Shown: positions 18,197 to 27,183, counted from the first letter of the stretch. The stretch is DNA of 52,186 nucleotides from Gammaproteobacteria bacterium (GCA_015488555.1 WFNO01000088.1:1-52186); one strand, 5' to 3'. The notes: generated from the letters alone by a model not told the origin. Numbers and translations: made by a program.

Positions 18197-19330
18197 ATGG
18201 CAGCTTCCCCGACTTTGAGTCTGGCCCAGGCGCTCATCGCGCGCCCTTCCGTGACCCCCTGCGACGCCGGCTGCCAGGACCTGCTCCTCGAACGCCTGCA
18301 GCCCCTGGGCTTTCGCGGTGAGCGCCTGCGTTTCGGCGAGGTGGACAACCTCTGGGCCCGCCGCGGCGAGCAGGGCCCCTTGTTCGTCTTCGCCGGGCAC
18401 ACGGACGTGGTACCGCCCGGCCCGCTGGAACAGTGGCGCTTCGACCCCTTCACCCCCACCGTACACGAAGGGCGGCTCTACGGCCGCGGTGCGGCGGACA
18501 TGAAGGGTAGCCTGGCGGCCATGGTCACCGCCTGCGAGCGCTTCCTGGCCGCCCATCCCCGCCCGCGGGGGTCCATCGCCTTCCTCCTCACCAGCGATGA
18601 GGAAGGCCCCGCCGTGGACGGCACGCGTAAGGTGGTGGAGACCCTGCAGGGACGCGGCGAGCGCATCGACTGGTGCCTGGTGGGCGAACCCAGCAGCCGC
18701 GAGCACCTCGGCGACGTGATCAAGAACGGCCGCCGCGGTTCCCTGGGCGGGCGCCTGGTGGTGCGCGGCGTGCAGGGGCACGTGGCCTATCCCCATCTGG
18801 CGCGCAATCCCATCCATCTCTTCGCCCCGGCGCTGGCCGAATTGTGCGCCAGGCAATGGGATAGCGGCAACGCGCATTTCCCCCCCACCACCTTCCAGGT
18901 CTCCAATCTCCATGCCGGCACCGGTGCGGACAACGTCATTCCCCCCGCCCTGGAGGCCTGGTTCAACTTCCGCTATTCCACCCAGACCAGCGCCCCGCGC
19001 CTGCAGGCCGCCGTGGAGGAATGCCTGCAACGCCACGGCCTGGACTACGACCTGGAATGGAAACTCTCCGGCGAACCTTTCCTAACGCCGCCCGGCGAAC
19101 TGGTGGACACCGTGCGCGCGGCGGTGCAGGAGGTCACCGGACGGCCGTGCACCCTCTCCACCGACGGCGGCACCTCCGACGGCCGTTTCATCGCCCCCAC
19201 CGGGGCCCAGGTGGTGGAACTGGGTCCCGTCAACGCCACCATCCACAAGATCGACGAACACGTCTCGGTGGCGGACCTGGACACCCTGTCCATGCTCTAC
19301 GAGCGTATTTTGATTAAACTACTCACCTGA
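18197..19330 (+). CDS. dapE: Succinyl-diaminopimelate desuccinylase
   Basis: DapE hydrolyses N-succinyl-LL-diaminopimelate to LL-diaminopimelate and succinate with two zinc ions. The 377-residue M20 protein has its metal site in [11 protein letters not shown] (His68, Asp70), [14 protein letters not shown] (bridging Asp near 102) and [12 protein letters not shown] (catalytic and ligand Glu near 136-137). The C-terminal ligand His is in [11 protein letters not shown]. It completes dapC-dapD-dapE and feeds both lysine and peptidoglycan synthesis. Confidence 0.97.
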   Translation: MAASPTLSLAQALIARPSVTPCDAGCQDLLLERLQPLGFRGERLRFGEVDNLWARRGEQGPLFVFAGHTDVVPPGPLEQWRFDPFTPTVHEGRLYGRGAADMKGSLAAMVTACERFLAAHPRPRGSIAFLLTSDEEGPAVDGTRKVVETLQGRGERIDWCLVGEPSSREHLGDVIKNGRRGSLGGRLVVRGVQGHVAYPHLARNPIHLFAPALAELCARQWDSGNAHFPPTTFQVSNLHAGTGADNVIPPALEAWFNFRYSTQTSAPRLQAAVEECLQRHGLDYDLEWKLSGEPFLTPPGELVDTVRAAVQEVTGRPCTLSTDGGTSDGRFIAPTGAQVVELGPVNATIHKIDEHVSVADLDTLSMLYERILIKLLT

Positions 19331-19374
19331 ACCGGTATCAGAGATCCGGACCCACCGGCAACGGGGAGGCCACC

Positions 19375-19758
19375 ATGACCGAACACCAGGAAAAACGCCG
19401 CTTCTCCCGCATCCCCTTCCATACCCGCACCACCCTCGTCGGGCCTTCGGGAAGCTGGAACAGCCAGCTCATCGATCTCTCCCTGAAGGGCGCCTTGATC
19501 GGCGAGCCCTCCGACTGGGACGGCGCCGTGGGTGAGCGCTACACCCTGGAGATCGAACTGGGCGAACACGCGGACATCGTCATCACCATGGAAGTGCGCA
19601 TCGCCCACATCGAGGACGGCCACATCGGCTGCGAATGCCTGGACATCGACGTGGCCAGCATCTCCCATCTGCGCCGCCTGATGGAACTCAATCTGGGGGA
19701 CGCCTCGCTCCTGGAACGCGAACTCTCGGCCCTCTGGCACGCCTCGCGCCTGCATTGA
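19375..19758 (+). CDS. Single-domain PilZ protein, c-di-GMP binding
   Basis: This 127-residue soluble protein is one PilZ domain. Both ligand motifs are present: RRFSR at residues 8-12 (RxxxR) and DLSLKG at 34-39 (D/NxSxxG). C-di-GMP binding is therefore likely. The output target is unknown, but the GGDEF/EAL protein and the type IV pilus genes in the same window are plausible parts of its network. It follows dapE by 44 bases and may be co-transcribed, though no functional link to lysine synthesis is evident. Confidence 0.88.
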   Translation: MTEHQEKRRFSRIPFHTRTTLVGPSGSWNSQLIDLSLKGALIGEPSDWDGAVGERYTLEIELGEHADIVITMEVRIAHIEDGHIGCECLDIDVASISHLRRLMELNLGDASLLERELSALWHASRLH

Positions 19759-19822
19759 ACCCGCCTCGCCGCGGCGAACCGCAGCCGGAGACGGCGCCGT
19801 CCGTTCAGAACGGCCACTCCAT

Positions 19823-21592
19823 TCAAAAGGGCCACCACAGGGGTACGAGAGAGACCACGAGGACGCCCACCAGCAGGGTGAGCGGCAGCCCCATCTTGAC
19901 GTAGTCCGTGAAATGGTAACCCCCAGGGCCATAGACCATGAGATTGGTCTGGTAACCGATGGGGGTGACGAAGCTGATGGAGGCCGCCACCATGATGGTG
20001 ACGAGAAAAGGCATGAAACTCACCTCCAGGGAGCGGCTGGCGGCCAGGGCAATGGGGAACATGAGTACGGCGGCGGTGTTGTTGGTGATGACCGCGGTGA
20101 ACAGGGCCGTGAGCGCGAAGATCAGTGCCAGGACCTGTACCGGGCTGTCGCCGGCCAGGGCCAGCAGCTTCTCGGCGATCACCTGGGCGGCGCCCGTCAC
20201 GTAGAGCGCCTCCCCGAGCCCCAGCGAGGCGGCGATGACGATCAGGATCTGCCAGTCCACCGCCCGGCGGGCGGCGCCGGCGCTGGTGCAGCGGGAAATG
20301 AGCATCAGCCCTCCGGCCAGCATGGCCGCCTCCAGCATGCTCAACCAGCCGGCCGCGGCGGTGATCACCATGCCCCCCAGGATGGCGATGGCCAGCAGCG
20401 CCCGATCGTGGCGCAGCGGATTGGAATCCTCCAGGCGACTGACCAGATAGAAGTCCCGGGAGTTGCGCTGCTGTTCCAGAAAGGAAGGATGGGCCTCCAG
20501 CAGCAGCGTGTCGCCGGGCTGCAGCACGATGTCGCCGATCTTTTTCTTCAGTTGCTCGCCGTTGCGGGAGACCGCGATGATGGCGGCGTTGTAGCGGGTG
20601 CGGAAGCGGCTCTCGCGAATGGTCTTGCCGGTGTAGGGAAAGCTGTCCGAGACCACCGCTTCGATGAGGCAGCGCGACGGGCGCGGCACGTCCAGCTTGA
20701 ACACCTGATCGGTGGCCGGGCGCAGGCCGCGGATCCTCTGCAGGTCCACCACCGATTCCACGACCCCGGTGAACACCAGGCGATCGTCGGGCTGCAGCCT
20801 CTCCTGGGGTGAAACCGCCGGGATCAGCTGGTCCTTGCGGTCGATCTCGATGAGATAGAGTCCGGGCAGTTGGCGCAGGCCGGCCTCTTCGATGGTCTTG
20901 CCCACCAGGGGACCCTCCGGATCCACCAGCATCTCCACCGTATAGCCGCGCACGTCCTCGAACTGGCTGATGGCCGAGCGGCGATCCGGCAGCAGCCAGG
21001 GACTCAACACGATCACGGCGGCGATGACGCCCAGGGCGATGGGGATGCCCACCTTGGCCAGATCGAAGATGCCCAGCCCCGCGCCGCCGGTCTCCTGGAT
21101 CCACAGGCCGTTGATCACCAGATTGGTGCTGGTGCCGATGAGGGTGCAGGTGCCTCCCACCATGGCGGCATAGCTCAAGGGCATGAGGAGCTTGGACACG
21201 GACAGGCGGTGGCGGCGCGCCCAGTCCTGCACCGCGGGAATCATCATGGCCACCACCGGGGTGTTGTTGAGAAAGGCACTCATGGCCGCCACCGGCAGCA
21301 TCATGCGCCATTGGCCGTCACGCAAGGACTTGGGACGGCCGAGGAAGTATTCCACCACCCAGGCGATGGCGCCGGTATCCTTGAGGCCGGCCACCACCAC
21401 GAACAGGGCGGCCACCGTCACCACACCTTCGTTGGCCAGTCCGCCCAGGGCCTGTTCCGGAGTGAGGACGCCGGCCACCAGCAACAGGGTCAGCCCGCCC
21501 ATGAGCACGATGTCGGTGGCAAAGCGCGTGAAGGCCAGGAGGCCGAAGCACAGGCTGATGACGGCGATGGTGAACCAGGCTTCGGCAGACAC
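19823..21592 (-). CDS. SLC13/DASS permease with two RCK_C domains, probable sulfate transporter
   Basis: A 589-residue inner-membrane carrier. The N-terminal half has five or six helices with the DASS motif FLNNTPVVAMM. Two cytosolic TrkA-C/RCK_C modules follow, about residues 210-295 and 305-390. The C-terminal helices carry the second motif ITNNTAAVLMFP and FVTPIGYQTNLMVYGPGGY. Proteins of this architecture include sulfate transporters (the SLT/SAC1 type), and the neighbouring cysC supports sulfate. Other anions such as dicarboxylates remain possible. The start is GTG at 21592. The bases upstream are a 7-bp repeat array with no Shine-Dalgarno, and a TGA in frame five codons upstream blocks any earlier start. 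Confidence 0.85.
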   Translation of the reverse strand: MSAEAWFTIAVISLCFGLLAFTRFATDIVLMGGLTLLLVAGVLTPEQALGGLANEGVVTVAALFVVVAGLKDTGAIAWVVEYFLGRPKSLRDGQWRMMLPVAAMSAFLNNTPVVAMMIPAVQDWARRHRLSVSKLLMPLSYAAMVGGTCTLIGTSTNLVINGLWIQETGGAGLGIFDLAKVGIPIALGVIAAVIVLSPWLLPDRRSAISQFEDVRGYTVEMLVDPEGPLVGKTIEEAGLRQLPGLYLIEIDRKDQLIPAVSPQERLQPDDRLVFTGVVESVVDLQRIRGLRPATDQVFKLDVPRPSRCLIEAVVSDSFPYTGKTIRESRFRTRYNAAIIAVSRNGEQLKKKIGDIVLQPGDTLLLEAHPSFLEQQRNSRDFYLVSRLEDSNPLRHDRALLAIAILGGMVITAAAGWLSMLEAAMLAGGLMLISRCTSAGAARRAVDWQILIVIAASLGLGEALYVTGAAQVIAEKLLALAGDSPVQVLALIFALTALFTAVITNNTAAVLMFPIALAASRSLEVSFMPFLVTIMVAASISFVTPIGYQTNLMVYGPGGYHFTDYVKMGLPLTLLVGVLVVSLVPLWWPF

Positions 21593-21624
21593 AGATATCA
21601 GATGTCAGATATCAGATGGCAGAT
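21592..21624. repeat. Heptanucleotide tandem array (TCAGAYR family) at the SLC13 start codon
   Basis: Successive 7-base units ATCAGAT, GTCAGAT, ATCAGAT, GGCAGAT start at 21597, 21604, 21611 and 21618, with a partial CAGAT at 21592-21596. The same family, in the opposite orientation, sits at 34714-34748. The array fills the translation-initiation region of the SLC13 gene. Confidence 0.85.
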
Positions 21625-21698
21625 AAGCGCGGAACGTGAGAGGGGCATTTTTCTGTCTGTCCTCTGTATCGTCCTCGGCCATCTGGCCAGTGATGTGC

Positions 21699-22316
21699 TC
21701 AAGCATCGGGAATGATGCCGCGCTCGCGCAGCAGTCCGATCACTTTCTCGGTGCTCTCCTCCAGGGATTCACGTCCGGTCTCCACCGTGAGTTCCGGGGT
21801 CAGGGGCTCTTCGTAAGGCGAATCGATGCCGGTGAAGGCCTTGATCTCCCCTGCGCGGGCCTTCTTGTAGAGGCCTTTCACGTCGCGCTGTTCGCAGATC
21901 TCCAGCGGGCACTTGCAATAGATCTCGAGGAAATCGCCGTGCAGCACCAGGTTGCGCACGCGCTCGCGGTCCGCCCTGAAGGGCGAGATGAAGGCCGTCA
22001 GGGTGATCACGCCAGCCTCCAGGAAGAGTTTGGCCACCTCGCCGATGCGGCGGATGTTCTCTTCCCGGTCGGCGTCGGAAAACCCCAGATCGCCACACAG
22101 GCCATGGCGGATGTTGTCGCCGTCGAGGACGAAGGTGCGGCATTTCATGTCATAGAGCCTTTCCTCCACGGCATGGGCCAGGGTGGACTTGCCGGACCCC
22201 GACAATCCCGTGAACCACAGAATGACGCTCTTGTGGCCGTTCAGGGCCTCCCGCCGCCGGCGGTCGATGGTGGCGTGGTGCCAGACCACGTTGCTGCTGA
22301 TTTTTTTTTCGCTCAT
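21699..22316 (-). CDS. cysC: Adenylylsulfate (APS) kinase
   Basis: CysC phosphorylates APS to PAPS, the activated sulfate donor for sulfation or assimilatory reduction. The 205-residue protein has the P-loop GLSGSGKST at 37-45, [28 protein letters not shown] (APS-binding), and the lid segment [18 protein letters not shown]. This is a stand-alone kinase with no ATP sulfurylase fusion. A GAGGGAG sits just before the ATG. It lies between a PEBP gene (51-base gap) and the SLC13 carrier (106-base gap), all on the minus strand, which suggests sulfate uptake coupled to activation. Confidence 0.96.
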   Translation of the reverse strand: MSEKKISSNVVWHHATIDRRRREALNGHKSVILWFTGLSGSGKSTLAHAVEERLYDMKCRTFVLDGDNIRHGLCGDLGFSDADREENIRRIGEVAKLFLEAGVITLTAFISPFRADRERVRNLVLHGDFLEIYCKCPLEICEQRDVKGLYKKARAGEIKAFTGIDSPYEEPLTPELTVETGRESLEESTEKVIGLLRERGIIPDA

Positions 22317-22367
22317 GTCTCCCTCGTCGTGATATCGTCTCGCTCTCGATGTCGCCGGTGGCGGGCG

Positions 22368-22847
22368 TCATGGATCCCCTTTCTGATAGGTGCCCATGAG
22401 CTGCGCCTGTTCCAGCACGTGTCCGGCCATGGCCGCCTCCACCTCCGCCTTGGTGGGCGTCGCGAGTCCCTCCAACACCGTATCCAGGGCATAGAGCTTG
22501 AAGAAATAGCGATGGCGGCCCACCGGAGGACAGGGACCGCCGTAGCCGGTACGCCCCCAGTCGTTGCGGCCCTCCCCGGTGCCCGCGGGCAGGTCCCGGG
22601 AAGTGGTGCCCTGCGGCAATCCGGTGCTGTCCGGCGGCAGATTGTAAAGCACCCAATGCACCCATGTCATACGGGGCGCCGCCGGATCGGGAGCGTCCGG
22701 ATCGTCCACGATCAACACCAGGCTGCGCGCGCCCGCGGGCACGCCGCGCCACTGCAAGGGTGGCGAGACATCCTCGCCTTCACAGGTATAGCGGGACGGA
22801 ATGACCGCCCCTTGAGCGAATGCCGGTGACGTCAATTCCAGTGCCAT
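22368..22847 (-). CDS. YbhB/YbcL-type phosphatidylethanolamine-binding-like protein
   Basis: A 159-residue PEBP/Raf-kinase-inhibitor-like protein. The conserved core SRYTCEGEDVSPPLQWRGVPAGARSLVLIVDDPDAPDPAAPRMTWVHWVLYNLP (DPDAP and the HWV segment) and GRTGYGGPCPPVGRHRYFFKLYALD form the small-ligand pocket. The cellular role of bacterial members is poorly known. The ATG at 22847 has GGAGG about five bases away. An in-frame GTG further upstream would add RALLAAGLLLFVLTDTEGG, which looks like a signal peptide, so a periplasmic YbcL-like form is possible. It may be the first gene of a transcript with cysC and the SLC13 gene. Confidence 0.9.
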   Translation of the reverse strand: MALELTSPAFAQGAVIPSRYTCEGEDVSPPLQWRGVPAGARSLVLIVDDPDAPDPAAPRMTWVHWVLYNLPPDSTGLPQGTTSRDLPAGTGEGRNDWGRTGYGGPCPPVGRHRYFFKLYALDTVLEGLATPTKAEVEAAMAGHVLEQAQLMGTYQKGDP

Positions 22848-23043
22848 GCCTCCCTCCGTATCGGTCAAGACGAACAAGAGCAGGCCCGCCGCCAGCAAGG
22901 CCCGCACCCTTCCCGAACCGCCCGGGCAACCCCCCGATGCCGAACCACACCCGGCTCTACATGGGGATCTACAAAGAGAAAACCCTTGCCTCTCGAATCC
23001 TGTGCTACGTAAATTTCGAATAATCATTGCTTCTTTTTCGAGC

Positions 23044-23072
23044 TTGTCTTCGCTCCCCGGAATTTCTATCAT
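23044..23072 (+). promoter_or_regulatory. Predicted sigma-70 promoter for the Bax1-I gene
   Basis: TTGTCT (23044-23049), spacer of 17, then TATCAT (23067-23072). It ends 38 bases before the ATG and lies in an AT-richer stretch of the 263-base divergent gap. It is the best promoter match in that gap. Confidence 0.55.
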
Positions 23073-23110
23073 TCCAATGTCTGTGTCAACCGATGAGGTA
23101 ATCGACCGCG

Positions 23111-23779
23111 ATGAATCCCTATCAGACCATCAGCCGCACGGCCACATCCACTCTGGCCACGAGCAAGCTGATTCGCAACACCTATGCCCTGCTGTCCATG
23201 ACCCTGCTGTTCAGCGGCGTGACGGCGGGACTGTCCATGGCCTTCAACTGGCCCCATCCCGGGCTTCTGCTGACGCTGGTGGGTTATTTCGGACTGCTGT
23301 TCCTCACCCACAAGCTGCGCAACAGCGTATGGGGGCTCGTCTCGGTATTCGCCCTCACCGGTTTCATGGGCCTGACCCTGGGCCCCATTCTCAGCACCTA
23401 CCTGGGACTGCCCAACGGCGACCAGATCGTCATGACCGCCCTGGGAGGCACGGGTGCCATCTTCCTGGGTCTGTCGGCCTACGTGCTCGCCACCCGCAAG
23501 GATTTCACCTTCATGGGTGGCTTTCTCATGGTGGGCATCCTGGTGGCCTTCCTGGGTGCGCTGGGCGCCCTGTTCTTCGACATCCCGGGCCTGCAGCTGG
23601 CCATCTCCGCCATGTTCGTGCTGCTCATGTCGGGGTACATCCTCTATGAGACCAGCCAGCTGGTACACGGGGGCGAGACCAATTATATCCTGGCCACCGT
23701 GAGCCTGTATGTGAGCATATACAACCTGTTCCTCAGTCTGCTGCACCTGATCGGCGCATTCAGCGGCGGCGAAGACTGA
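23111..23779 (+). CDS. Bax inhibitor-1/YccA family membrane protein
   Basis: A 222-residue integral membrane protein with seven helices of the BI-1 (TMBIM) family. It has the family opening RNTYALLSMTLLFSGVTAGLSM. The C-terminal signature FVLLMSGYILYETSQLVHGGETNYILATVSLYVSIYNLFLSLL contains the acidic residues of the pH-sensing pair. E. coli YccA protects SecY from FtsH, and other members are calcium leak channels. Which activity applies here is not decidable. It is a single gene with its own promoter and a strong terminator. Confidence 0.93.
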   Translation: MNPYQTISRTATSTLATSKLIRNTYALLSMTLLFSGVTAGLSMAFNWPHPGLLLTLVGYFGLLFLTHKLRNSVWGLVSVFALTGFMGLTLGPILSTYLGLPNGDQIVMTALGGTGAIFLGLSAYVLATRKDFTFMGGFLMVGILVAFLGALGALFFDIPGLQLAISAMFVLLMSGYILYETSQLVHGGETNYILATVSLYVSIYNLFLSLLHLIGAFSGGED

Positions 23780-23800
23780 GTCCTCTGTTCCCGTGATCCG

Positions 23801-23834
23801 CCCTCGCGCGCCCAATGGCGCGCGAGGGTTTTTT
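23801..23834 (+). terminator. Rho-independent terminator after the Bax1-I gene
   Basis: A perfect 12-bp stem, CCCTCGCGCGCC (23801-23812) with GGCGCGCGAGGG (23817-23828), CAAT loop and six T residues. Its T-run overlaps the last two bases of the convergent recJ gene. There is no T-tract on the recJ side, so it acts mainly on plus-strand transcripts. Confidence 0.93.
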
Positions 23835-25626
23835 ATACCCCCATTTCCGCGGAGATGTATTCCACCACCAACTGCGGCCGGCTGGCACCGCCGAACTCGT
23901 CCACCTCCAGGCGATAGGCGATGTGCGCTTCCCGCGCGGGGCAGTCGTCCTCGTTGCGGTTGAAAGCGATGGCGGCAAGGGGAGCGCCGCCGCCCGGATG
24001 CGCCAGGGTCAGTCTGAGATGGCGTTCTCCCACTCGCCGCCGCTCGCGCACCTGAAAGACCCCGTCGAACAGGGGCTCGGGGAAGCCCTGCCCCCAGGGC
24101 CCGCCTTCGCGCAGCGCCCGGGCCGTCTCCAGATTGAGTTCGTCCGGGGCCAGCGCCCCGTCGCTCCACAGCCTGTCCTCCAGGTGCTCAGGCCCCAGAT
24201 GTTCCGCCACCACTGCGGCGAAGGCGGCGCTGAAATCCGCATAGTGCTCCCGGCGCAGGCTCAAGCCCGCGGCCATGGCATGGCCGCCGAACCTCCCGAT
24301 CAGCCCCGGATGGCGCGCGGCCACCTCGTCCAGCACATCGCGGATATGGAGCCCGGGTATGGAGCGCGCCGAGCCCTTCAATTCCCCTTCCTGCCCCGGC
24401 GCGAAGACGATCACCGGCCGGTGCAGGCGGTCCTTGACCCGAGACGCCAGAATGCCGATCACCCCAGGATGCCAGTGCGGCCGGTACAGGCACAGCCCAG
24501 GAGGCACATCTTCGGAAGCCGCATCTTCCTCCAGTGCTTCCATGCGGAAGAGTTCGTCCAGCTCGGCCAGCGCCTCCGCCTTCATTTCCGACTCAATGCG
24601 GCGGCGTTCGACATTGAGGGCGTCCAAGCGCCGGGCCAATGCCAGTGCCCGCTGCTCGTCCTCGCACAGCAGACACTCGATGCCCAGGGACATGTCTTCC
24701 AGCCTGCCTGCGGCATTGAGCCTGGGCCCCAGGGCATAGCCCAGGTCCGAGGTGGTGAGGCGTTCGGCAGCACGGCCGCTCACCTGTACCAGCGCGCGGA
24801 TACCGGCGCAGGCCTGCCCCTGGCGGATACGGGCCAGCCCCTGGGCCACCAGGATGCGGTTGTTGTAGTCCAGGGGCACCACATCGGCCACGGTACCCAG
24901 GGCCACCAGATCGAGCAGGCGAGCCAGGTTGGGCACCGGCAGGCCGCGCCTCTCGAACCAGCCCAGCCGGCGCAGGTGGGCGCGCAAGGCCATCATGACA
25001 TAGAAGATGACACCCACACCGGCCAGGTGCTTGCTGGGAAAGGCATCGCCGGGCCTGTTGGGATCGACGATGGCGGCGGCAGGGGGCAGCGTCGCTCCCG
25101 GCAGGTGATGGTCCGTGACCAGCACCGGAATGCCACGGGCAGCGGCCGCCTCCACCCCGGCGATGCTGGAGATCCCGTTGTCCACGGTGACGATGAGATC
25201 GGGGTTGCGAGCGGCCGCCACCGCTACGATCTCCGGGGTGAGCCCGTAGCCGAAGCGGAAGCGATCCGGCACCAGATAGGACGCGCGCCCGCCCATGGCC
25301 CGCAGGGCGCGCAGAGCCACGGCCGTGCTGGTGGCGCCGTCGGCATCGAAGTCTCCGACGACGAGGATGTGGCCGTCCGCCTGCATCACCCGCGCGAGCA
25401 ACTCCACCGCTTCTTCCATGCCGCTCAGTGCCTCCGCCGGAGCGAGATGCTGCAGGCGGTATTCCAATTCCTCCGGACCCTGGATCCGGCGCTGGGTATA
25501 GACCCGGGCCAACACCGGATGCAGGCCCCGCGCGGCGGCCAGCCGCCGCCAGGCAGCGGGATCGCTCTCCCGGCGCACGATGATCCGCCTGCGTGCCTGC
25601 CCGCGCCCCACGCGACCCGCCTTCAC
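23833..25626 (-). CDS. recJ: Single-stranded-DNA-specific 5'-3' exonuclease RecJ
   Basis: RecJ degrades single-stranded DNA 5' to 3' in RecF-pathway recombination, mismatch repair and base excision. The 597-residue protein carries DHH-family motif I DFDADG at 92-97, VDNGIS near 148-153, DHH at 172-174, VALGTVADVVPL, and the DHHA1 motif RFGGHAMAAGLSL. An OB-fold lies at the C-terminus. It starts 11 bases downstream of the rpfE-type gene, an adjacency also found in the Xanthomonas rpf region. Confidence 0.96.
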   Translation of the reverse strand: MKAGRVGRGQARRRIIVRRESDPAAWRRLAAARGLHPVLARVYTQRRIQGPEELEYRLQHLAPAEALSGMEEAVELLARVMQADGHILVVGDFDADGATSTAVALRALRAMGGRASYLVPDRFRFGYGLTPEIVAVAAARNPDLIVTVDNGISSIAGVEAAAARGIPVLVTDHHLPGATLPPAAAIVDPNRPGDAFPSKHLAGVGVIFYVMMALRAHLRRLGWFERRGLPVPNLARLLDLVALGTVADVVPLDYNNRILVAQGLARIRQGQACAGIRALVQVSGRAAERLTTSDLGYALGPRLNAAGRLEDMSLGIECLLCEDEQRALALARRLDALNVERRRIESEMKAEALAELDELFRMEALEEDAASEDVPPGLCLYRPHWHPGVIGILASRVKDRLHRPVIVFAPGQEGELKGSARSIPGLHIRDVLDEVAARHPGLIGRFGGHAMAAGLSLRREHYADFSAAFAAVVAEHLGPEHLEDRLWSDGALAPDELNLETARALREGGPWGQGFPEPLFDGVFQVRERRRVGERHLRLTLAHPGGGAPLAAIAFNRNEDDCPAREAHIAYRLEVDEFGGASRPQLVVEYISAEMGV

Positions 25627-25637
25627 AGACGCTCCCT

Positions 25638-26711
25638 TTACAGACTCTCATGGAAGGGGCGCCTGCGGCGCCACCAGCGCCGCAGATCGCGCCGCTGAAG
25701 CCGCCAGCAGGCACCGCGCTCGTCGCATACGGCCAGGCCGGTCAGGTGCCCCGCACCCAGGGCCGCGCACAACGGTCCCAGCCAGCGTGACTCCCATTCC
25801 GCGAGCAACGCGCTCCAGCGCTCGACGTCGCCCGAACGTGCCGCCGCCCACAGTCCGGACCGCAAACCCTCCCAGACCAGCAGATGACGCCCCGGCGCCG
25901 GCCCGGCCGCCAACCAGGCCTCGCCATGCTCCGGCAAGGTCCGGGCGGGAAACCCGCCCGCGCGGGCCAGGCCGCGGGTCACGGCATCCATCGTCCATAC
26001 GGCAGACCACGACCGCGGGGCCGGAGCGGCCGCCGGCAGGGCACCCACTCCCCAGAACCACAGGCTGTTGGCCGGCTGCGCGCCGCGCCTCCGGCGTTCC
26101 TGGTTGATCTCGTGCTCGTGAAGCAGCATCTGGACCTCGTTGAGCAGCCGCCGCCAGCGGCGCCCATGGGGACCACGCGGCAGATGGGGATGCAGGTCCT
26201 CACCCAGGGACTGGTGGACCGGACTGGCGTGCCATTCCTGGTGTTCGCCGGCCTGCAGATACCAGGCCCCACCGGCTGCTTCCAGGTGCAGGCCCTCCGC
26301 CCGCAGATGCGCTGCGAAGGCCTGCTCCAGCGCGGCGCATTCCTCGGCATCGAGTTCCGGCACGGCCCGCATCACCAGCCGGTCGCGGTCGGCCTCCAGA
26401 CACACCGGATCCGCACGCAACCAGCAGCCTTCGGGCCGCTCGCCCCGCAGCCCCCACAGGGCATAGGCCGCCAGAGGACCGCCGCCTTCCGGCAAGGGCT
26501 CCAAACCGAGGCATTGCCACAGGCCCGCATAGAATTCCGCGCGGAGCCCGCCATGCCGACCTCCCTGCTCCTGCCGGCCCCGGCCCGCCAGCATCTCCCA
26601 ATGTGGCAGTTCCAGCCCCTGCACCGCGGCCCGGAAGGCGGTCCGCTGGTCTTCGCGACCGCACAGTCCCGGAACATAGAGCACCGCCTCGCGTTCTCCA
26701 CTCACCGGCAT
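25638..26711 (-). CDS. rpfE: RpfE-type regulatory protein (phosphoglycerate-mutase-like, COG4255 group)
   Basis: A 357-residue cytosolic protein recognised as RpfE-type from its N-terminal VLYVPGLCG, the segment WLRADPVCLEADRDRLVMR, and the strongly conserved block RRWRRLLNEVQMLLHEHEINQERRRRGAQPANSLWFWGVGALP at about residues 195-240. The family resembles alkaline-phosphatase-superfamily phosphoglycerate mutases but its biochemical function is unproven. In Xanthomonas, rpfE adjoins recJ inside the diffusible-signal-factor cluster. Here recJ is adjacent but no rpfF, rpfC or rpfG gene is in the window. The ATG at 26711 is 13 bases after the pilin stop, without a good ribosome site. The frame is open upstream, but that part overlaps the pilin gene and has no homology. 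Confidence 0.8.
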   Translation of the reverse strand: MPVSGEREAVLYVPGLCGREDQRTAFRAAVQGLELPHWEMLAGRGRQEQGGRHGGLRAEFYAGLWQCLGLEPLPEGGGPLAAYALWGLRGERPEGCWLRADPVCLEADRDRLVMRAVPELDAEECAALEQAFAAHLRAEGLHLEAAGGAWYLQAGEHQEWHASPVHQSLGEDLHPHLPRGPHGRRWRRLLNEVQMLLHEHEINQERRRRGAQPANSLWFWGVGALPAAAPAPRSWSAVWTMDAVTRGLARAGGFPARTLPEHGEAWLAAGPAPGRHLLVWEGLRSGLWAAARSGDVERWSALLAEWESRWLGPLCAALGAGHLTGLAVCDERGACWRLQRRDLRRWWRRRRPFHESL

Positions 26712-26724
26712 CGGAGCGCTTCGT

Positions 26725-27183
26725 TCAGCGCCGCCAGCAATCGGGCCGGCTGGACAGCGCCGGATTGGGGCCGCGCTCGTCCAGGGCCAGGCGCCGGCAG
26801 GCATCGCCTTCCTGTCCCGAACCGGGGCGGGGTACGGCGAGGGCCAGATAGCCCAGCGAGGGATCCGGGGTCCCGTCCTGGTGCAGGTACAGGAGATAAT
26901 GACCGGCGGGGCTGGGCACGCGATCGGCGGGCCAGCCCAACTGGGAAAGCCGCCGGGCGTAGCGCCCGTGGGCCTCGAAATGGCGCATCTGGGCCGCCTG
27001 GATGCGCAGCAGGCCTTGCATGGCATCCACACGCCGCTGCTTGCGCAGTAGGTCCTGCCACGCAGGCACGGCCAGTCCCGCGAGCACGGCGGCCACGGCC
27101 AGGGCCGTCAAGATCTCCAGCAAACTCCAGCCTCCTCGTCTGCACGGCTTCCGCCCGCGGGCGGAAGTCTTGGTCACGGTCAT
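26725..27183 (-). CDS. Type IV pilin-like protein (PilE/GspG-type)
   Basis: A 152-residue prepilin. A short basic leader ends RRGG, followed by WSLLEILTALAVAAVLAGLAVPAW, the class III signal with Gly at -1 and Glu at +5. The +1 residue is Trp, where Phe or Met is usual. The rest is an alpha-spine with YARRLSQLGWPADRVPSPAGHYLL, resembling PilE-like minor pilins. The ATG at 27183 has AGAGGGAA upstream. The gene diverges from the fimT-pilV operon and precedes the rpfE-type gene by 13 bases. It probably belongs to the same pilus-priming set, in inverted orientation. Confidence 0.82.
   Translation of the reverse strand: MTVTKTSARGRKPCRRGGWSLLEILTALAVAAVLAGLAVPAWQDLLRKQRRVDAMQGLLRIQAAQMRHFEAHGRYARRLSQLGWPADRVPSPAGHYLLYLHQDGTPDPSLGYLALAVPRPGSGQEGDACRRLALDERGPNPALSSRPDCWRR

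Noticed and set aside
19803-19838. Possible 18-bp tandem duplication at the SLC13 3' end
   Set aside because: Only 13 of 18 positions agree, too weak for a separate repeat feature.
19539-21311. 590-codon frame on the same strand as the SLC13 gene
   Set aside because: Out of frame with the transporter, Gly/Arg/Pro-rich with no membrane segments; the other frame has DASS motifs and RCK_C domains.
21592-21624. Heptamer array considered as CRISPR or attachment site
   Set aside because: Units are 7 bases with no spacers, no cas genes nearby, and no integrase or tRNA target.
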